64,000 nt of DNA from Terrabacter tumescens (GCF_014646815.1 NZ_BMNZ01000005.1:414444-478443), one strand, 5' to 3'; numbered from the stretch's first letter, positions 11,162-22,859 are shown. Translations and numbers: made by a program. The notes: generated from the sequence alone by a model not told the origin.

Positions 11162-12223
11162 ATGGCCTCCAACGGATCCGTCATGCAGGCGCTCGTCTAC
11201 CACGGCCCGGGCCAGAAGGCCTGGGAGCAGGTGGCCAAGCCGATGATCGAGGACGACACGGACGCGATCGTCAAGGTCGACACCGTCACCATCTGCGGCA
11301 CCGACCTGCACATCCTCAAGGGTGACGTCGCCGCCGTGACCGACGGTCGCATCCTCGGGCACGAGGCGGTTGGGACCGTCGAGCAGGTCGGCGCCGGCGT
11401 CAAGAACGTCAGGGTCGGTGACCGCGTGCTCGTCTCCTGCATCACCGCGTGCGGTGCGTGCCGCTACTGTCGCGAGGGCAGCTACGGCCAGTGCATCGGT
11501 GGTGGCGGCTGGATCCTCGGCCACAAGATCGACGGCACACAGGCGGAGTACGTCCGAGTCCCCTTCGCGGACACGTCGACGTATGCCGTCCCCGAAGGAG
11601 TGACTGACGAGGAAGTACTCATGCTCGCCGACATCGGGCCCACGGGCTACGAGGTCGGTGTGCTGAACGGCCGGGTCCGTCCCGGTGACGTCGTAGCGGT
11701 GGTGGGCGCCGGCCCGGTCGGCCTCTCCGCCATCATGGGTGCCAAGCTCTTCAGTCCGGCGCACGTCGTGGCCATCGACCTGGCCGATGCCCGACTCGAG
11801 GCGGCCAAGCAGTTCGGGGCCGACATCACGGTGAATCCCTCGCGCGAGGACGCCGTCGCGATCCTCCGGGACCTGACGCAGGGTCTCGGGGCCGACGTCG
11901 CCATCGAGGCGGTCGGAGTGGCACCGACGTTCGAGCAGTGCACCGCCCTCGTCCGTCCGGGTGGCACTGTCGCCAACGTGGGGGTCCACGGCGGCCCGGC
12001 CACCCTGCACCTGGAGGAGCTCTGGATCAAGAACGTCACGATCACCACGGGACTCGTCGACACGTACTCGACCCCGACCCTGCTGCGGCTGCTGGCCGCC
12101 CACCACATCGACCTGGCGCGGTTCGTCACGCACCGCTTCCCGATGGCCGAGTTCATGGACGCCTACGACACGTTCGCCCGGGCGGCGGACACCGGCGCCC
12201 TCAAGGTCGTGCTGACGAGCTGA
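11162..12223 (+). CDS. Zinc-dependent alcohol dehydrogenase (MDR family)
   Basis: 353 residues from ATG 11162; ATG 11183 (MQALVYHG) is an alternative start and neither has a strong ribosome site, consistent with coupling to hsp20. Zinc-binding residues are visible: Cys and Asp in ICGTDLHIL, His-Glu in GHEAVG, and a structural-zinc cysteine cluster CGACRYC plus a nearby Cys in SYGQCIGG. The Rossmann motif is VVGAGPVGLSAIMGAK. It should oxidise or reduce an alcohol/aldehyde with NAD(P); substrate unknown. Pairing with hsp20 under DosR-like sites points to fermentative redox balancing in oxygen-limited cells (inference). Confidence 0.92.
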   Translation: MASNGSVMQALVYHGPGQKAWEQVAKPMIEDDTDAIVKVDTVTICGTDLHILKGDVAAVTDGRILGHEAVGTVEQVGAGVKNVRVGDRVLVSCITACGACRYCREGSYGQCIGGGGWILGHKIDGTQAEYVRVPFADTSTYAVPEGVTDEEVLMLADIGPTGYEVGVLNGRVRPGDVVAVVGAGPVGLSAIMGAKLFSPAHVVAIDLADARLEAAKQFGADITVNPSREDAVAILRDLTQGLGADVAIEAVGVAPTFEQCTALVRPGGTVANVGVHGGPATLHLEELWIKNVTITTGLVDTYSTPTLLRLLAAHHIDLARFVTHRFPMAEFMDAYDTFARAADTGALKVVLTS

Positions 12224-12238
12224 GCCCAGCTCGTCAGC
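12211..12238. terminator. Bidirectional hairpin between adh and the GNAT gene
   Basis: GCTGACGAGCT (12211-12221) pairs perfectly with AGCTCGTCAGC (12228-12238) across a six-base loop. The left arm includes the dehydrogenase stop codon, and the convergent acetyltransferase stop is ten bases further on, so it can serve both genes. Confidence 0.7.
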
Positions 12239-12248
12239 CGGTCGACCC

Positions 12249-12749
12249 TCAGAGGTCGACGTGCATGATGCGCAGGCCCACGCGCTCCCCGCTCGGGAGC
12301 TCGTGGGCCCGCGGCACGGTGCCGACGACGGTGAAGCCGAGGCTCTCGTAGAGCTTGACGGCACCGGTGTTGGTGGCGACCACCGCGTTGAACTGCATTG
12401 CGGCATAACCGGACTCGCTCGCCCAGTCGAGGGAGTCGACGACGAGCGCACGCCCGGCGCCGCGTCCGCGCGCCTCCGCCGACACCATGTAGCTTGCCGT
12501 CGCGACGTGCGAGCCGGGCCCGGGGCGGTTGCGCCCCATCTTCGCCGTGCCGAGCACGCGGTCACCGTCGACCGCGACGGTGACACGGCCACCGGGGCCG
12601 TTCTCGAGCCAGATGGACCGGGCCTCCTGCTCGGTGAGGTCGAGGGGGAACGGGAAGGTGTCGCCGGCCCGGACGACCTCCTCGATGACCGGCCACACGG
12701 CGGGCCAGTCGGCGTCGTCGTAGTCGCGGACGATGATCTTCGATGCCAC
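12249..12749 (-). CDS. GNAT-family N-acetyltransferase
   Basis: 166 residues. The GNAT fold is recognisable: VAVDGDRVLGTAKMG strand pair, ATASYMVSAEARGRGAGRALV (acetyl-CoA loop, R/Q-x-x-G-x-G/A variant) and NTGAVKLYESLGFTVVGTVPRAHE near the end, as in phosphinothricin/L-amino-acid acetyltransferase-like members. GTG 12749 is preceded by AAGG eight bases away and begins ten bases after the NAD synthetase stop, so the two form an operon. Acceptor substrate cannot be told. It converges with the alcohol dehydrogenase. Confidence 0.88.
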   Translation of the reverse strand: MASKIIVRDYDDADWPAVWPVIEEVVRAGDTFPFPLDLTEQEARSIWLENGPGGRVTVAVDGDRVLGTAKMGRNRPGPGSHVATASYMVSAEARGRGAGRALVVDSLDWASESGYAAMQFNAVVATNTGAVKLYESLGFTVVGTVPRAHELPSGERVGLRIMHVDL

Positions 12750-12759
12750 TCGGATCGCC

Positions 12760-14802
<2,043 letters not shown>

Positions 14803-14825
14803 GGGCACAGTCAATCGCACGCCTC

Positions 14826-14848
14826 GTGTGACAGGGGACTCGTCACAC
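14826..14848. promoter_or_regulatory. Inverted repeat in the nadE / PPOX divergent region
   Basis: GTGTGAC (14826-14832) and GTCACAC (14842-14848) form a perfect inverted repeat with nine-base spacing, 24 bases upstream of the nadE start. Dimeric regulator site is the simplest reading; no regulator gene is adjacent. Confidence 0.5.
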
Positions 14849-14873
14849 GGCCGGGTGCGTCGGACGCAGTTGT

Positions 14874-14890
14874 TACTACCATGGGTAGTA
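14874..14890. promoter_or_regulatory. Palindrome TACTACC-ATG-GGTAGTA
   Basis: Seven-base perfect arms around ATG, unusually AT-rich for its surroundings, 39 bases before the PPOX start codon. It is positioned like an operator over the promoter of that gene. Confidence 0.5.
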
Positions 14891-14928
14891 GCCAGGCAGT
14901 CGCCATTCGGCATACCAAGGAGGTCGCC

Positions 14929-15357
14929 ATGACTGACCACGACCCGGTCCACGTCCTTCACCCGGAGGAGTCCTGGGGCTTCCTGCGGTCGCACGAGTTC
15001 GGCCGGCTCGCCTTCCACCTCGTGGGCGAGGTGCACATCACCCCGATCAACTACGCGGTCGACGGGGACCGCCTCGTCTTCATGACCGCCGAGGGCAGCA
15101 AGCTCTTCGGCGTCACGGCCAACACCGACGTCGCCTTCGAGGTCGACGAGATCGTCGGCGAGCGCGCGACGAGCGTCATCTGCCGCGGGCGTGCCCGGAC
15201 GCTCGAGGGGCAGGCCGCATACGTCGTCGAGCGCCTGCCGGTCCGCCCGTGGGTCGACACCCCGAAGTCCGTCGTCATCGCCATCGAGGTCGACGAGATC
15301 TCGGGACGCCGCTTCGACCTGACACGGCCCTGGCTGCGGGACCTGCCCACCGGCTGA
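14929..15357 (+). CDS. Pyridoxamine 5'-phosphate oxidase-fold (flavin/F420-type) protein
   Basis: 142 residues forming a split beta-barrel of the PPOX superfamily: LRSHEFGRLAFHLVGEVHITPINYAVDGDRLVFMTAEGSK, then VAFEVDEIVGERATSVICRGRA. This matches the short 'pyridoxamine 5'-phosphate oxidase family' proteins common in actinomycetes, which bind FMN, F420 or haem; the cofactor is not decidable here. ATG 14929 follows AAGGAGG (14917-14923), itself overlapping a GGCATAC motif at 14910. The promoter region holds two palindromes. Not the biosynthetic PdxH, which is longer. Confidence 0.88.
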   Translation: MTDHDPVHVLHPEESWGFLRSHEFGRLAFHLVGEVHITPINYAVDGDRLVFMTAEGSKLFGVTANTDVAFEVDEIVGERATSVICRGRARTLEGQAAYVVERLPVRPWVDTPKSVVIAIEVDEISGRRFDLTRPWLRDLPTG

Positions 15358-15381
15358 GCCGGCTGAGCCGGACCGAGCCGG

Positions 15382-15382
<1 letters not shown>
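15349..15382. terminator. Possible hairpin between PPOX and kbl genes
   Basis: ACCGGCT (15349-15355) can pair with AGCCGGT (15376-15382) around a repeated TGAGCCGG core, in the 24 bases separating two convergent genes. GC-rich with no T-tract; weak support. Confidence 0.35.
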
Positions 15383-16575
<1,193 letters not shown>

Positions 16576-16638
16576 CGGTGTCCTTCGCGGGTCGGCGTGG
16601 AGGTGGCGCCACCCAGCGTATGCCGTGTGGCGTGGTCC

Positions 16639-17565
16639 TCAGCGGCCTGCCATCGCGAGCAGGTCGTCGAGGATGTCGCCCATCCGCATGAGCAGCGACA
16701 CGTGTCCCTCACCCTCGACGAGGTGCGGTCGGGTGCCCGCGACGTGGGCCGCGAGCCACTGCGCGTGGGCGAAGGGGACCATGAGGTCCTCGGTGCCCTG
16801 CCAGACCGCCGTCGGCACCCGGACCGCGGCGAGGTCGAAGCCCCACGGGCGGGTGTGGGTGAGGTCATCGTCGCGCCAGCCGACGATGCCCTGGGCGCCG
16901 GCGTGGCGCGAGGCCGCGGCGAGGTACTCGCCGAGCTCACCCGTCATGGCGGCCCGGTCGACCGGCGGGAGCAGCCCACTGAGCTCGTCGACGATCTCGT
17001 CGGCGGTGGCCCGCAGGACCGGCAGGCCGTGCTCCTCGAGGAAGGCCGTCAGGGCGTCGGGGCCGGCGGCCACCGCGGCGTACTCCGCGACGTTCTCGGG
17101 TCCCATGCCCGCCGTGAGGTCGAGCCCCTCGGCGTCCGGCGGGGCGATGCCGACGCCGGACGTCGCGGCCAGACAGCGGCCCGGGAGCATGGCCGCGCAC
17201 GCGAGCGCCCGCGGGCCACCCCCTGACCAGCCGAGGGTGACGAACGTGTCGTGGCCGAGGGCGTCGAGCACGACGGCCGTGTCGGCCGCGTCGTCCGCGA
17301 CGGTCGCCGTCGTGGCCGCGTCGGCGCGCGGGGTCGAGCGTCCGTAGCCCGGCCGCGAGCTGGTGATCGTCCGCAGACGACGCTCGGTGGCCGGCCGCTC
17401 GAGGATGCCGAAGGGCACCGCAGCCTGCGGGGTGCCGTGGTGGAAGACGAGCGCCAGCCCGTCCTCCGGGCCGGTCACGAGGACCTCGAGGTCGCGGCCG
17501 TCGGGGGTGCGGACGAGGTGCCTCTCGTGCGTCTCGGGGGGCTCGTGCGTCTCGGGGATCGACAT
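16639..17565 (-). CDS. Alpha/beta hydrolase
   Basis: 308 residues. Oxyanion-hole region FHHGTPQAAVPFG, the SRPGYGRST turn, nucleophile elbow GWSGGGPRA (Ser), an acid region near WQGTEDLMVPF and catalytic His in EGEGHVSLL. A helical cap lies around 120-220. The HGTP/GSRPGYG pattern is typical of actinobacterial alpha/beta hydrolases of unknown substrate. ATG 17565 opens with repeated PETHEPPETHER. The gene is divergent from the next PPOX gene with 37 bases between starts. Confidence 0.9.
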   Translation of the reverse strand: MSIPETHEPPETHERHLVRTPDGRDLEVLVTGPEDGLALVFHHGTPQAAVPFGILERPATERRLRTITSSRPGYGRSTPRADAATTATVADDAADTAVVLDALGHDTFVTLGWSGGGPRALACAAMLPGRCLAATSGVGIAPPDAEGLDLTAGMGPENVAEYAAVAAGPDALTAFLEEHGLPVLRATADEIVDELSGLLPPVDRAAMTGELGEYLAAASRHAGAQGIVGWRDDDLTHTRPWGFDLAAVRVPTAVWQGTEDLMVPFAHAQWLAAHVAGTRPHLVEGEGHVSLLMRMGDILDDLLAMAGR

Positions 17566-17589
17566 GTCCTCATGCAACCACGCCGGGCC

Positions 17590-17595
17590 TAGGCT
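17590..17595 (+). promoter_or_regulatory. -10 element (TAGGCT) for a leaderless gene
   Basis: TAGGCT ends seven bases before the GTG at 17603, the spacing expected when transcription begins at the start codon itself. No ribosome site is present before that GTG. Confidence 0.55.
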
Positions 17596-17602
17596 CGGGC
17601 AG

Positions 17603-18022
17603 GTGGACGAGGACGCGCGGGCGCGGTTCGCGGCGGCACGGGTGGCGCGGCTCGCGACGGTGCGCCCCGGCGGGCGGCCCCACCTCGTGCCGATCGTCTT
17701 CGTCGTCAGCGGCGACGTCGTGTGGAGCGCCGTCGACGACAAGCCCAAGTCCACGCGCGCGCTGCAGCGGCTCGCCAACATCGAGGCCAACCCCTCCGTC
17801 GCCCTGCTCGTCGACCACTACGACGACGACTGGACGCAGCTGTGGTGGGTGCGCGCGGAGGGCCGGGCCGAGGTCGTCGAGCTGGGGGCCGCCGGGACGG
17901 CGGCGGCCCTGGACTCGCTCGCGCAGAAGTACCCGCAGTACGCCGCGCACCGGCCCGCCGGTCCCTTCGTGCGCGTCAACGTCACGCGGTGGTCGGGATG
18001 GAGCCACGGCCACTCCTCCTGA
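17603..18022 (+). CDS. PPOX-class F420-dependent oxidoreductase-like protein
   Basis: 139 residues: ARFAAARVARLATVRPGGRPHLVPIVFVVSGDVVWSAVDDKPKST, then LANIEANPSVALLVDHYDDDWTQLWWVRAEGRAEVV and a C-terminal VNVTRWSGWS. This is the actinobacterial TIGR03668-type split-barrel family, associated with coenzyme F420. Substrate unknown. The start is GTG 17603; the predicted transcript is leaderless. About 90 bases separate its stop from the metacaspase start, so it may not belong to that operon. Confidence 0.88.
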   Translation: MDEDARARFAAARVARLATVRPGGRPHLVPIVFVVSGDVVWSAVDDKPKSTRALQRLANIEANPSVALLVDHYDDDWTQLWWVRAEGRAEVVELGAAGTAAALDSLAQKYPQYAAHRPAGPFVRVNVTRWSGWSHGHSS

Positions 18023-18110
18023 ACCGGATGTATCAGCGGGCGGGGAGGAGAACACTGGTTCGCAGGGGCCGTCGCGCCTGCCGCACGGCCGCGGGTCGAA
18101 GGAGCTCACC

Positions 18111-18938
18111 ATGTCCAAGCGCGCCCTGCTCATCGGCGTCAACGAGTACGCGATCCCGGGGGCGAACCTCCGCGGCTGCGTCAACGACGTGAACGACGTC
18201 GCCGCCGCCCTGACCGAGCTCTACGGCTTCGCCGAGTCCGACATCACCACGCTGCTCGACGGCGCGGCGACCAAGGCCGCGATGACCGGGGCGATCAGCG
18301 ACCTCGTCGACTCGGCCGGACCGGGTGACGTGCTCTACCTGCACTACTCGGGACACGGGTCCAACGTGCCCGACACCAACGGTGACGAGACGACCGACGG
18401 CCGCGACGAGATCCTCTGCCCCCACGACCTCGACTGGAACGACCCGCTCACCGACGACTGGCTCCGGACGACGATCGACCGCCTCGACCCCGGGGCCTCG
18501 CTCACCGTCGTCATGGACTGCTGCCACTCGGGCAGCAACACCCGCGCGCCGGTCCGCCCGGACGCACCACCGCCCGAGATCCTCCCGCGCTTCCTGCCGA
18601 ACCCCGACGACGAGGAGCGCGGCGGCGAGCACACGGGCACCCCTCGCCGCAGCCGGAGGCGTCGCCGCCAGGAGGACGTCCACGTCGTCGACATGCCCGA
18701 GACCCTCGTGAGCGGCTGCCGCGACGACCAGACCTCGGCGGACGCCTACATAGGCAGCACGTACAACGGCGCCCTCACCTACTACCTCGTGCGCGCCATG
18801 CGGGAGGACCCGCAGGCGACCTACCGGCGCCTGCACGCCCGCACCCTCGCGGGCCTCACCGGCAGCTACGACCAGGTGCCGCAGCTCGAGGGCCGCGCCC
18901 CGCGCCTCGACCAGACCTTCCTTTCCGCGGGGGACTGA
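18111..18938 (+). CDS. Metacaspase-like cysteine protease (peptidase C14)
   Basis: 275 residues, a nearly minimal caspase fold. It opens with KRALLIGVNEYAIPGANLRGCVNDVNDV. The catalytic His82 is in YLHYSGHGS and Cys138 in VVMDCCHSGSN; acidic loops such as DTNGDETTDGRDE fit calcium-binding metacaspases. Residues 179-186 form a very basic stretch (RRSRRRRR) between the large and small subunit regions; since metacaspases cut after Arg/Lys it is a plausible self-processing site. A small-subunit-like end (SGCRDDQTSADAYI, NGALTYYLVRAM) is intact. AAGGAG precedes ATG 18111. The next gene, a CHAT-domain protein, starts three bases after its stop: a two-protease operon. Substrates and trigger unknown. 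Confidence 0.93.
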   Translation: MSKRALLIGVNEYAIPGANLRGCVNDVNDVAAALTELYGFAESDITTLLDGAATKAAMTGAISDLVDSAGPGDVLYLHYSGHGSNVPDTNGDETTDGRDEILCPHDLDWNDPLTDDWLRTTIDRLDPGASLTVVMDCCHSGSNTRAPVRPDAPPPEILPRFLPNPDDEERGGEHTGTPRRSRRRRRQEDVHVVDMPETLVSGCRDDQTSADAYIGSTYNGALTYYLVRAMREDPQATYRRLHARTLAGLTGSYDQVPQLEGRAPRLDQTFLSAGD

Positions 18939-18941
18939 GCC

Positions 18942-21900
18942 GTGTCGACCCTCGTGGGCGGCCCGTCCCCGACGCAGCCCGAGCCGTATGCCGTCACGCC
19001 ACCCGAGGGAGCACCCGTCCTCCCCGAGCAGCTCCATCCCGAGCCCACCGAGCAGGCCGAGCTGTCGGAGCCGACCGGGGCGACGGAGCCTGATGGGCTC
19101 GCCAAGCTGCCCGGGGAGCGTGGGCCGAGGCCGGTGCCACCCGCGCTTCCGGCCCCAGCGGCTCCACCGCCGCCCGCGCCCCCGGCCGCAGCGGCTCCGC
19201 CCCCGCCACCTGCTGCTCCCCGGTCGTCCCGCCTGCCGCCCCCGCTCCTGCTCCGTCGGTGGCACCACCGGCCCGGACCGCGCCGGCGACCGAGGAGGTC
19301 GACCCCGACGCCGACCCGTCGCGACCCCTGACCCGCGTGCGGATCTCGCACGGCGACCTGCGCTTCGCCCGCCACCACGTCCTCGTCGGCCACTACCCGG
19401 GCAGCACCCTCGTCGGCGGCGAGGGGGCCCTCGACGAGCTGCTCGACGGCCGGCTGTCCCGCGCCGCGACGCTTGGGATCTACCCCGGGCCGATCGAGAC
19501 CTGCCAGGTCTTCACCGACCCCGAGCAGTGGACCCGGCCGCCCGGCGCCGTGGTCGCGGGCCTCGGCCCGATCGGAGGCCTCAGCGCGGCGACGCTCGCA
19601 CGCGCCGTCGCACATGCGTCGCTGACCGCGGCGCTCGGCCACCTCACCGGCGGGGCGTCCGCCACCCACACCGAGGTGCTCCAGCTGCGCCTCTCCAGCC
19701 TGCTCATCGGCACCGGTCAGGGCGGCCTGCCCGTGCGCGACAGCGTGCAGGCCCTGCTCACCGGCGTGCAGCGTGCCAACGACCGGCTGGCCGACACTCA
19801 GCTGGGTGTGCACATCGCCGAGCTCGAGGTCATCGAGCTGTGGCAGGACCGCGCGCTCCAGGCAGTCGAGGCGCTGGGGTCGTCCCTGACGAGCAGTGAG
19901 CTCGCCGACTCCTTCACGGCCGACCTTCGGCTCGAGGAGCGCCCCGGACGGCAGCGCCGGCTGCTCTTCTCCGAGCCATCCGGCTGGTGGCAGCAGGTGC
20001 GGGTGCGCAGCGAGGCCGACGGGAGCCTCACCTTCGAGGCCTCCACTCGCCGGGCGGGCACCCCGACGCGCACCGTCCCGACGCAGCGGGCCCTCGTCGA
20101 CCGGCTCGTCGAGTCGCTCGTCGACTCGCCGTCGCCCGACCCGTCGGCGGCGCGGACCCTCTTCGAGCTGCTCTTCCCCAACGACCTCAAGGCGCAGGCC
20201 CCCGACACCGACAACCTCGTGCTCCTCGTCGACCGCGGCTCCGCGCACTACCCGTGGGAGCTGCTCGACGACCAGGGCACGCAGGAGGACCGCGAGCCGC
20301 TCGGCGTGCGCCGTGGCCTCGTGCGACAGCTCGAGGGCTCGTCGATGCGCAGCCACGTGCTCTCCGCCACGAGCAGCCGCGCCCTCGTCGTCGGCGACAC
20401 GGCGAGCGGCCTCAGTGCCCTGCCGGCCGCCCAGAAGGAGGCGCGCAACGTCGCAGAAGCGTTGCGGGCCAGCGGGTTCGACGCCGAGCCGCTCATCGCC
20501 GAGAGCGGCACCAAGGTCGTCCAGGCGCTCTTCGCGTCGTCCTACCGCGTCGTCCACCTCGCCGGCCACGGTGTCTACGAGTGGCCGCTCGGCGACGGCA
20601 CCGACGCCACGGTCACGGGCATGGTCCTGGGCAACGGGATGTACCTCACCGCGGGCGAGGTGGGCCAGATGAGGCAGGTCCCCGAGCTCGTCGTCGTCAA
20701 CTGCTGCCACCTCGGGTCGATGGGCCCGGCCGCCCCGATCGGGGCCGTCGGCACCGGCGGCCCCGGCGGTCCCGCCGGCCCGGGAGGCGTGCCGGGCCCG
20801 GGTGGCACGAGCGGCCCGGCGCCGCGCACGGGCAACTACCACCGGCTCGCAGCGAGCTTCGCGACCGAGCTCATCGACATCGGTGTCCGCGCCGTCGTGG
20901 CCTGCGGCTGGGCCGTCGACGACGGTGCGGCGTCGACCTTCGCGACGACGCTCTACGACCGGATGCTCTCGGGACTGACCTTCGGCGAGGCCCTCGGCGC
21001 GGCCCGGTGGCAGACGTGGAACGACTACCCGGCCGTCAACACGTGGGGCGCCTACCAGTGCTACGGCGACCCGGACTACCGGCTGGCGCCCGACGCCGTC
21101 GTGCACCGGGCCACCACCGTCCGGCGGGCGCCCGCGAGCGCCGAGCAGGCGCGGGTCGAGATCGAGAACCTCAGCCAGTCGGTCGACGTCAGCCGCAACA
21201 CCCGCTACGGCCTCGACCGCCTGCGCGAGCTCTACGAGGCGCTGACGCCCGAGGACCGCGAGGACGACGCGCTGCAGGTGCTCATCGCCCGGACCTACAA
21301 CAAGTTCGGCGACTTCGCCCACGCCACGCAGTACTTCGAGCAGACCCTCGAGCGCGGTGGGACCGCCCTGACGGTCCGCGACTTCGAGGTCTGGATCGAC
21401 CAGGTGGTGCGGGCTGCGGCCACGAGCGAGGACGCCGTCGACGACGCGGTCGCCACGATCGAGTCGGCCATCGAGCGCCTGCGCGCCCTGCTCGACAACC
21501 CGGCATCCCTCGTCCTCGGTGCCCACGCGCCGGAGCGGACGGCCTTCCTGCCGGGCGACACCCACCCGTCGCCCGGCGGGGTCGGCATCGACCGGCTGTG
21601 GCGGGTGGCCAGCGCCTACAAGCGGCTCGCGCTCGTCACCTGCCCCGAGCGCCCGGGCGGCCCGCACACCGGCGACTGGACGCAGACCCACCAGGCCCTC
21701 GTCGCGATGTCGGAGTGGTACGCCGCGGCGCGCACCGCCTCGGGGGCCACCGACCGGCGTCGCCACGGCGCGCTCGCCAACTGGCTGGCCGCCGAGCTGG
21801 CGCTGCGCTGGCGCCCGGTCGAGGGCCGGACGGCGCTCGACCGGTCCGAGGCCCGCGACCTCATCGACGACGCCCTCGAGGCGGCGCGCGAGGAGGCCTA

Positions 21901-22231
21901 CCTCGCCCCGACCTTCTGGACCGTCGCGGTCTACGCCGACCTGCTCGTGCTCGCAGCCCTGTGGAGCCCGCGCGCCACGGCGGACGAGGCGCAGCAGGCC
22001 CTCGACCTCTACCGCCGCGCGAGCGAGCTGGGCAGCGAGGAGCAGCTGCGCCAGGTCCGCGACCAGGTCGACTTCCTGCTCGTCATGGCCGGCACCGAGG
22101 CGCACCGGCGCGTCGCCTTCCTGAACACGCTCCACGACGGACTCGTCGCCCTCGACACCCCCACCGACGGCACGACGGAGCCTGCGGACGGGGAGGGCGC
22201 GGAGGTCGCCGGGGGCACGGTCACCGCCTGA
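18942..22231 (+). CDS. CHAT-domain (caspase-fold) protein with Pro-rich N-terminus; frame interrupted near 19217
   Basis: Translation from GTG 18942 gives a Pro/Ala-rich leader (PEPYAVTPPEG..., then polyproline) that ends in this frame at 19331. The same style of sequence continues without a break in the -1 frame from about 19217 (PVVPPAAPAPAPSVAPPARTAP) to 22231. Restoring one C in the CCCC run at 19217-19221 gives one protein of about 1096 residues. After the leader come a domain with LVGHYPGSTLVGGEGALDE and VVAGLGPIGGLS (resembling a peptidase M17 N-terminal domain), then CHAT with His (LAGHG, 20567-20569) and Cys (NCCHLG, 20705-20707), a collagen-like Gly-Pro insert, and a helical TPR-like C-terminus. 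If the frame break is real, GTG 19259 would give a 990-residue product. Likely partner of the metacaspase. Confidence 0.82.
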
Positions 22232-22790
22232 CGGCATACCTCACGTACGTCGTGCCGCCCGCGAAGCGGCGCTCGTCGAGCAGCTCGAGGTCGAGGCGTA
22301 TGCCGTCCGGCAGGGCCCGCGTGCCCCCGCCGACGACGACGGGCACCGTCAGCAGCTGCAGCTCGTCGACGATGCCGGCGCGCAGGGCCTCGGCCGCCAG
22401 CGTCGGGCCGCCGATGCTGACGTCGCGGTCGGCCGCGGCGACGAACCGGGCGACGGCCGTCGGGTCGAGGTCGCGCTCGAGCGTCGTCCGCTCGCTCGCG
22501 ACCGCGTCGAGCGTGCGGGAGTAGACGACCTTGTCGGCGGCCTGCCAGATCCGGGCGTAGTCGTGCCCGATGTCGTCGTCGGGGTCGCCGGTGTCGTCGG
22601 TCGGGGCGGTCTCCCAGTAGACCATCGTCTCGTAGAGGCGCCGACCGCAGAGGTAGGTGCCGACGTCGCGCTCGAGGTCGTTGACGAAGGCGTGCACCTC
22701 GGCATCGGGTGCGGCCCAGGCGAATCCGCCCGACGCGTCGTTGACGTAGCCGTCGAGGGAGGCGATCGTCGTCATGCGCAGCCGGGCCAT
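22221..22790 (-). CDS. RibD C-terminal / dihydrofolate-reductase-like protein
   Basis: 189 residues. The family pattern is clear: RMTTIASLDGYVND, TYLCGRRLYETMVYWE, DKVVYSRTL, then DVSIGGPTLAAEALRAGIVDELQL and PVVVGGGTRALPDGIRLDLELLDERRF. Such stand-alone proteins probably reduce small substrates with NADPH; true substrates are unknown. It converges with the CHAT gene and overlaps its 3' end by 11 bases. The DGIRLD segment carries a GGC ATA CGC reading of the dispersed GTATGCC motif. Start at 22790 (MARLRM); Met at 22775 is also possible. Confidence 0.9.
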   Translation of the reverse strand: MARLRMTTIASLDGYVNDASGGFAWAAPDAEVHAFVNDLERDVGTYLCGRRLYETMVYWETAPTDDTGDPDDDIGHDYARIWQAADKVVYSRTLDAVASERTTLERDLDPTAVARFVAAADRDVSIGGPTLAAEALRAGIVDELQLLTVPVVVGGGTRALPDGIRLDLELLDERRFAGGTTYVRYAVRR

Positions 22791-22859
22791 GTGTCGACTC
22801 TGTCACTCCCGCACGCTCAGGGGCACCCTTTCGAGTGGGGCCCGGGCGGCGCTGCCCTC

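Noticed and set aside
14835-14840. DosR half-site GGGACT upstream of the PPOX gene
   Set aside because: Only one half matches; the rest of the site belongs to the GTGTGAC/GTCACAC repeat.
19212-19224. Programmed -1 frameshift site in the CHAT gene
   Set aside because: GCTCCCCGG does not give a good X-XXY-YYZ heptamer and no downstream stem was evident; an error or simple deletion is more likely, though not excluded.
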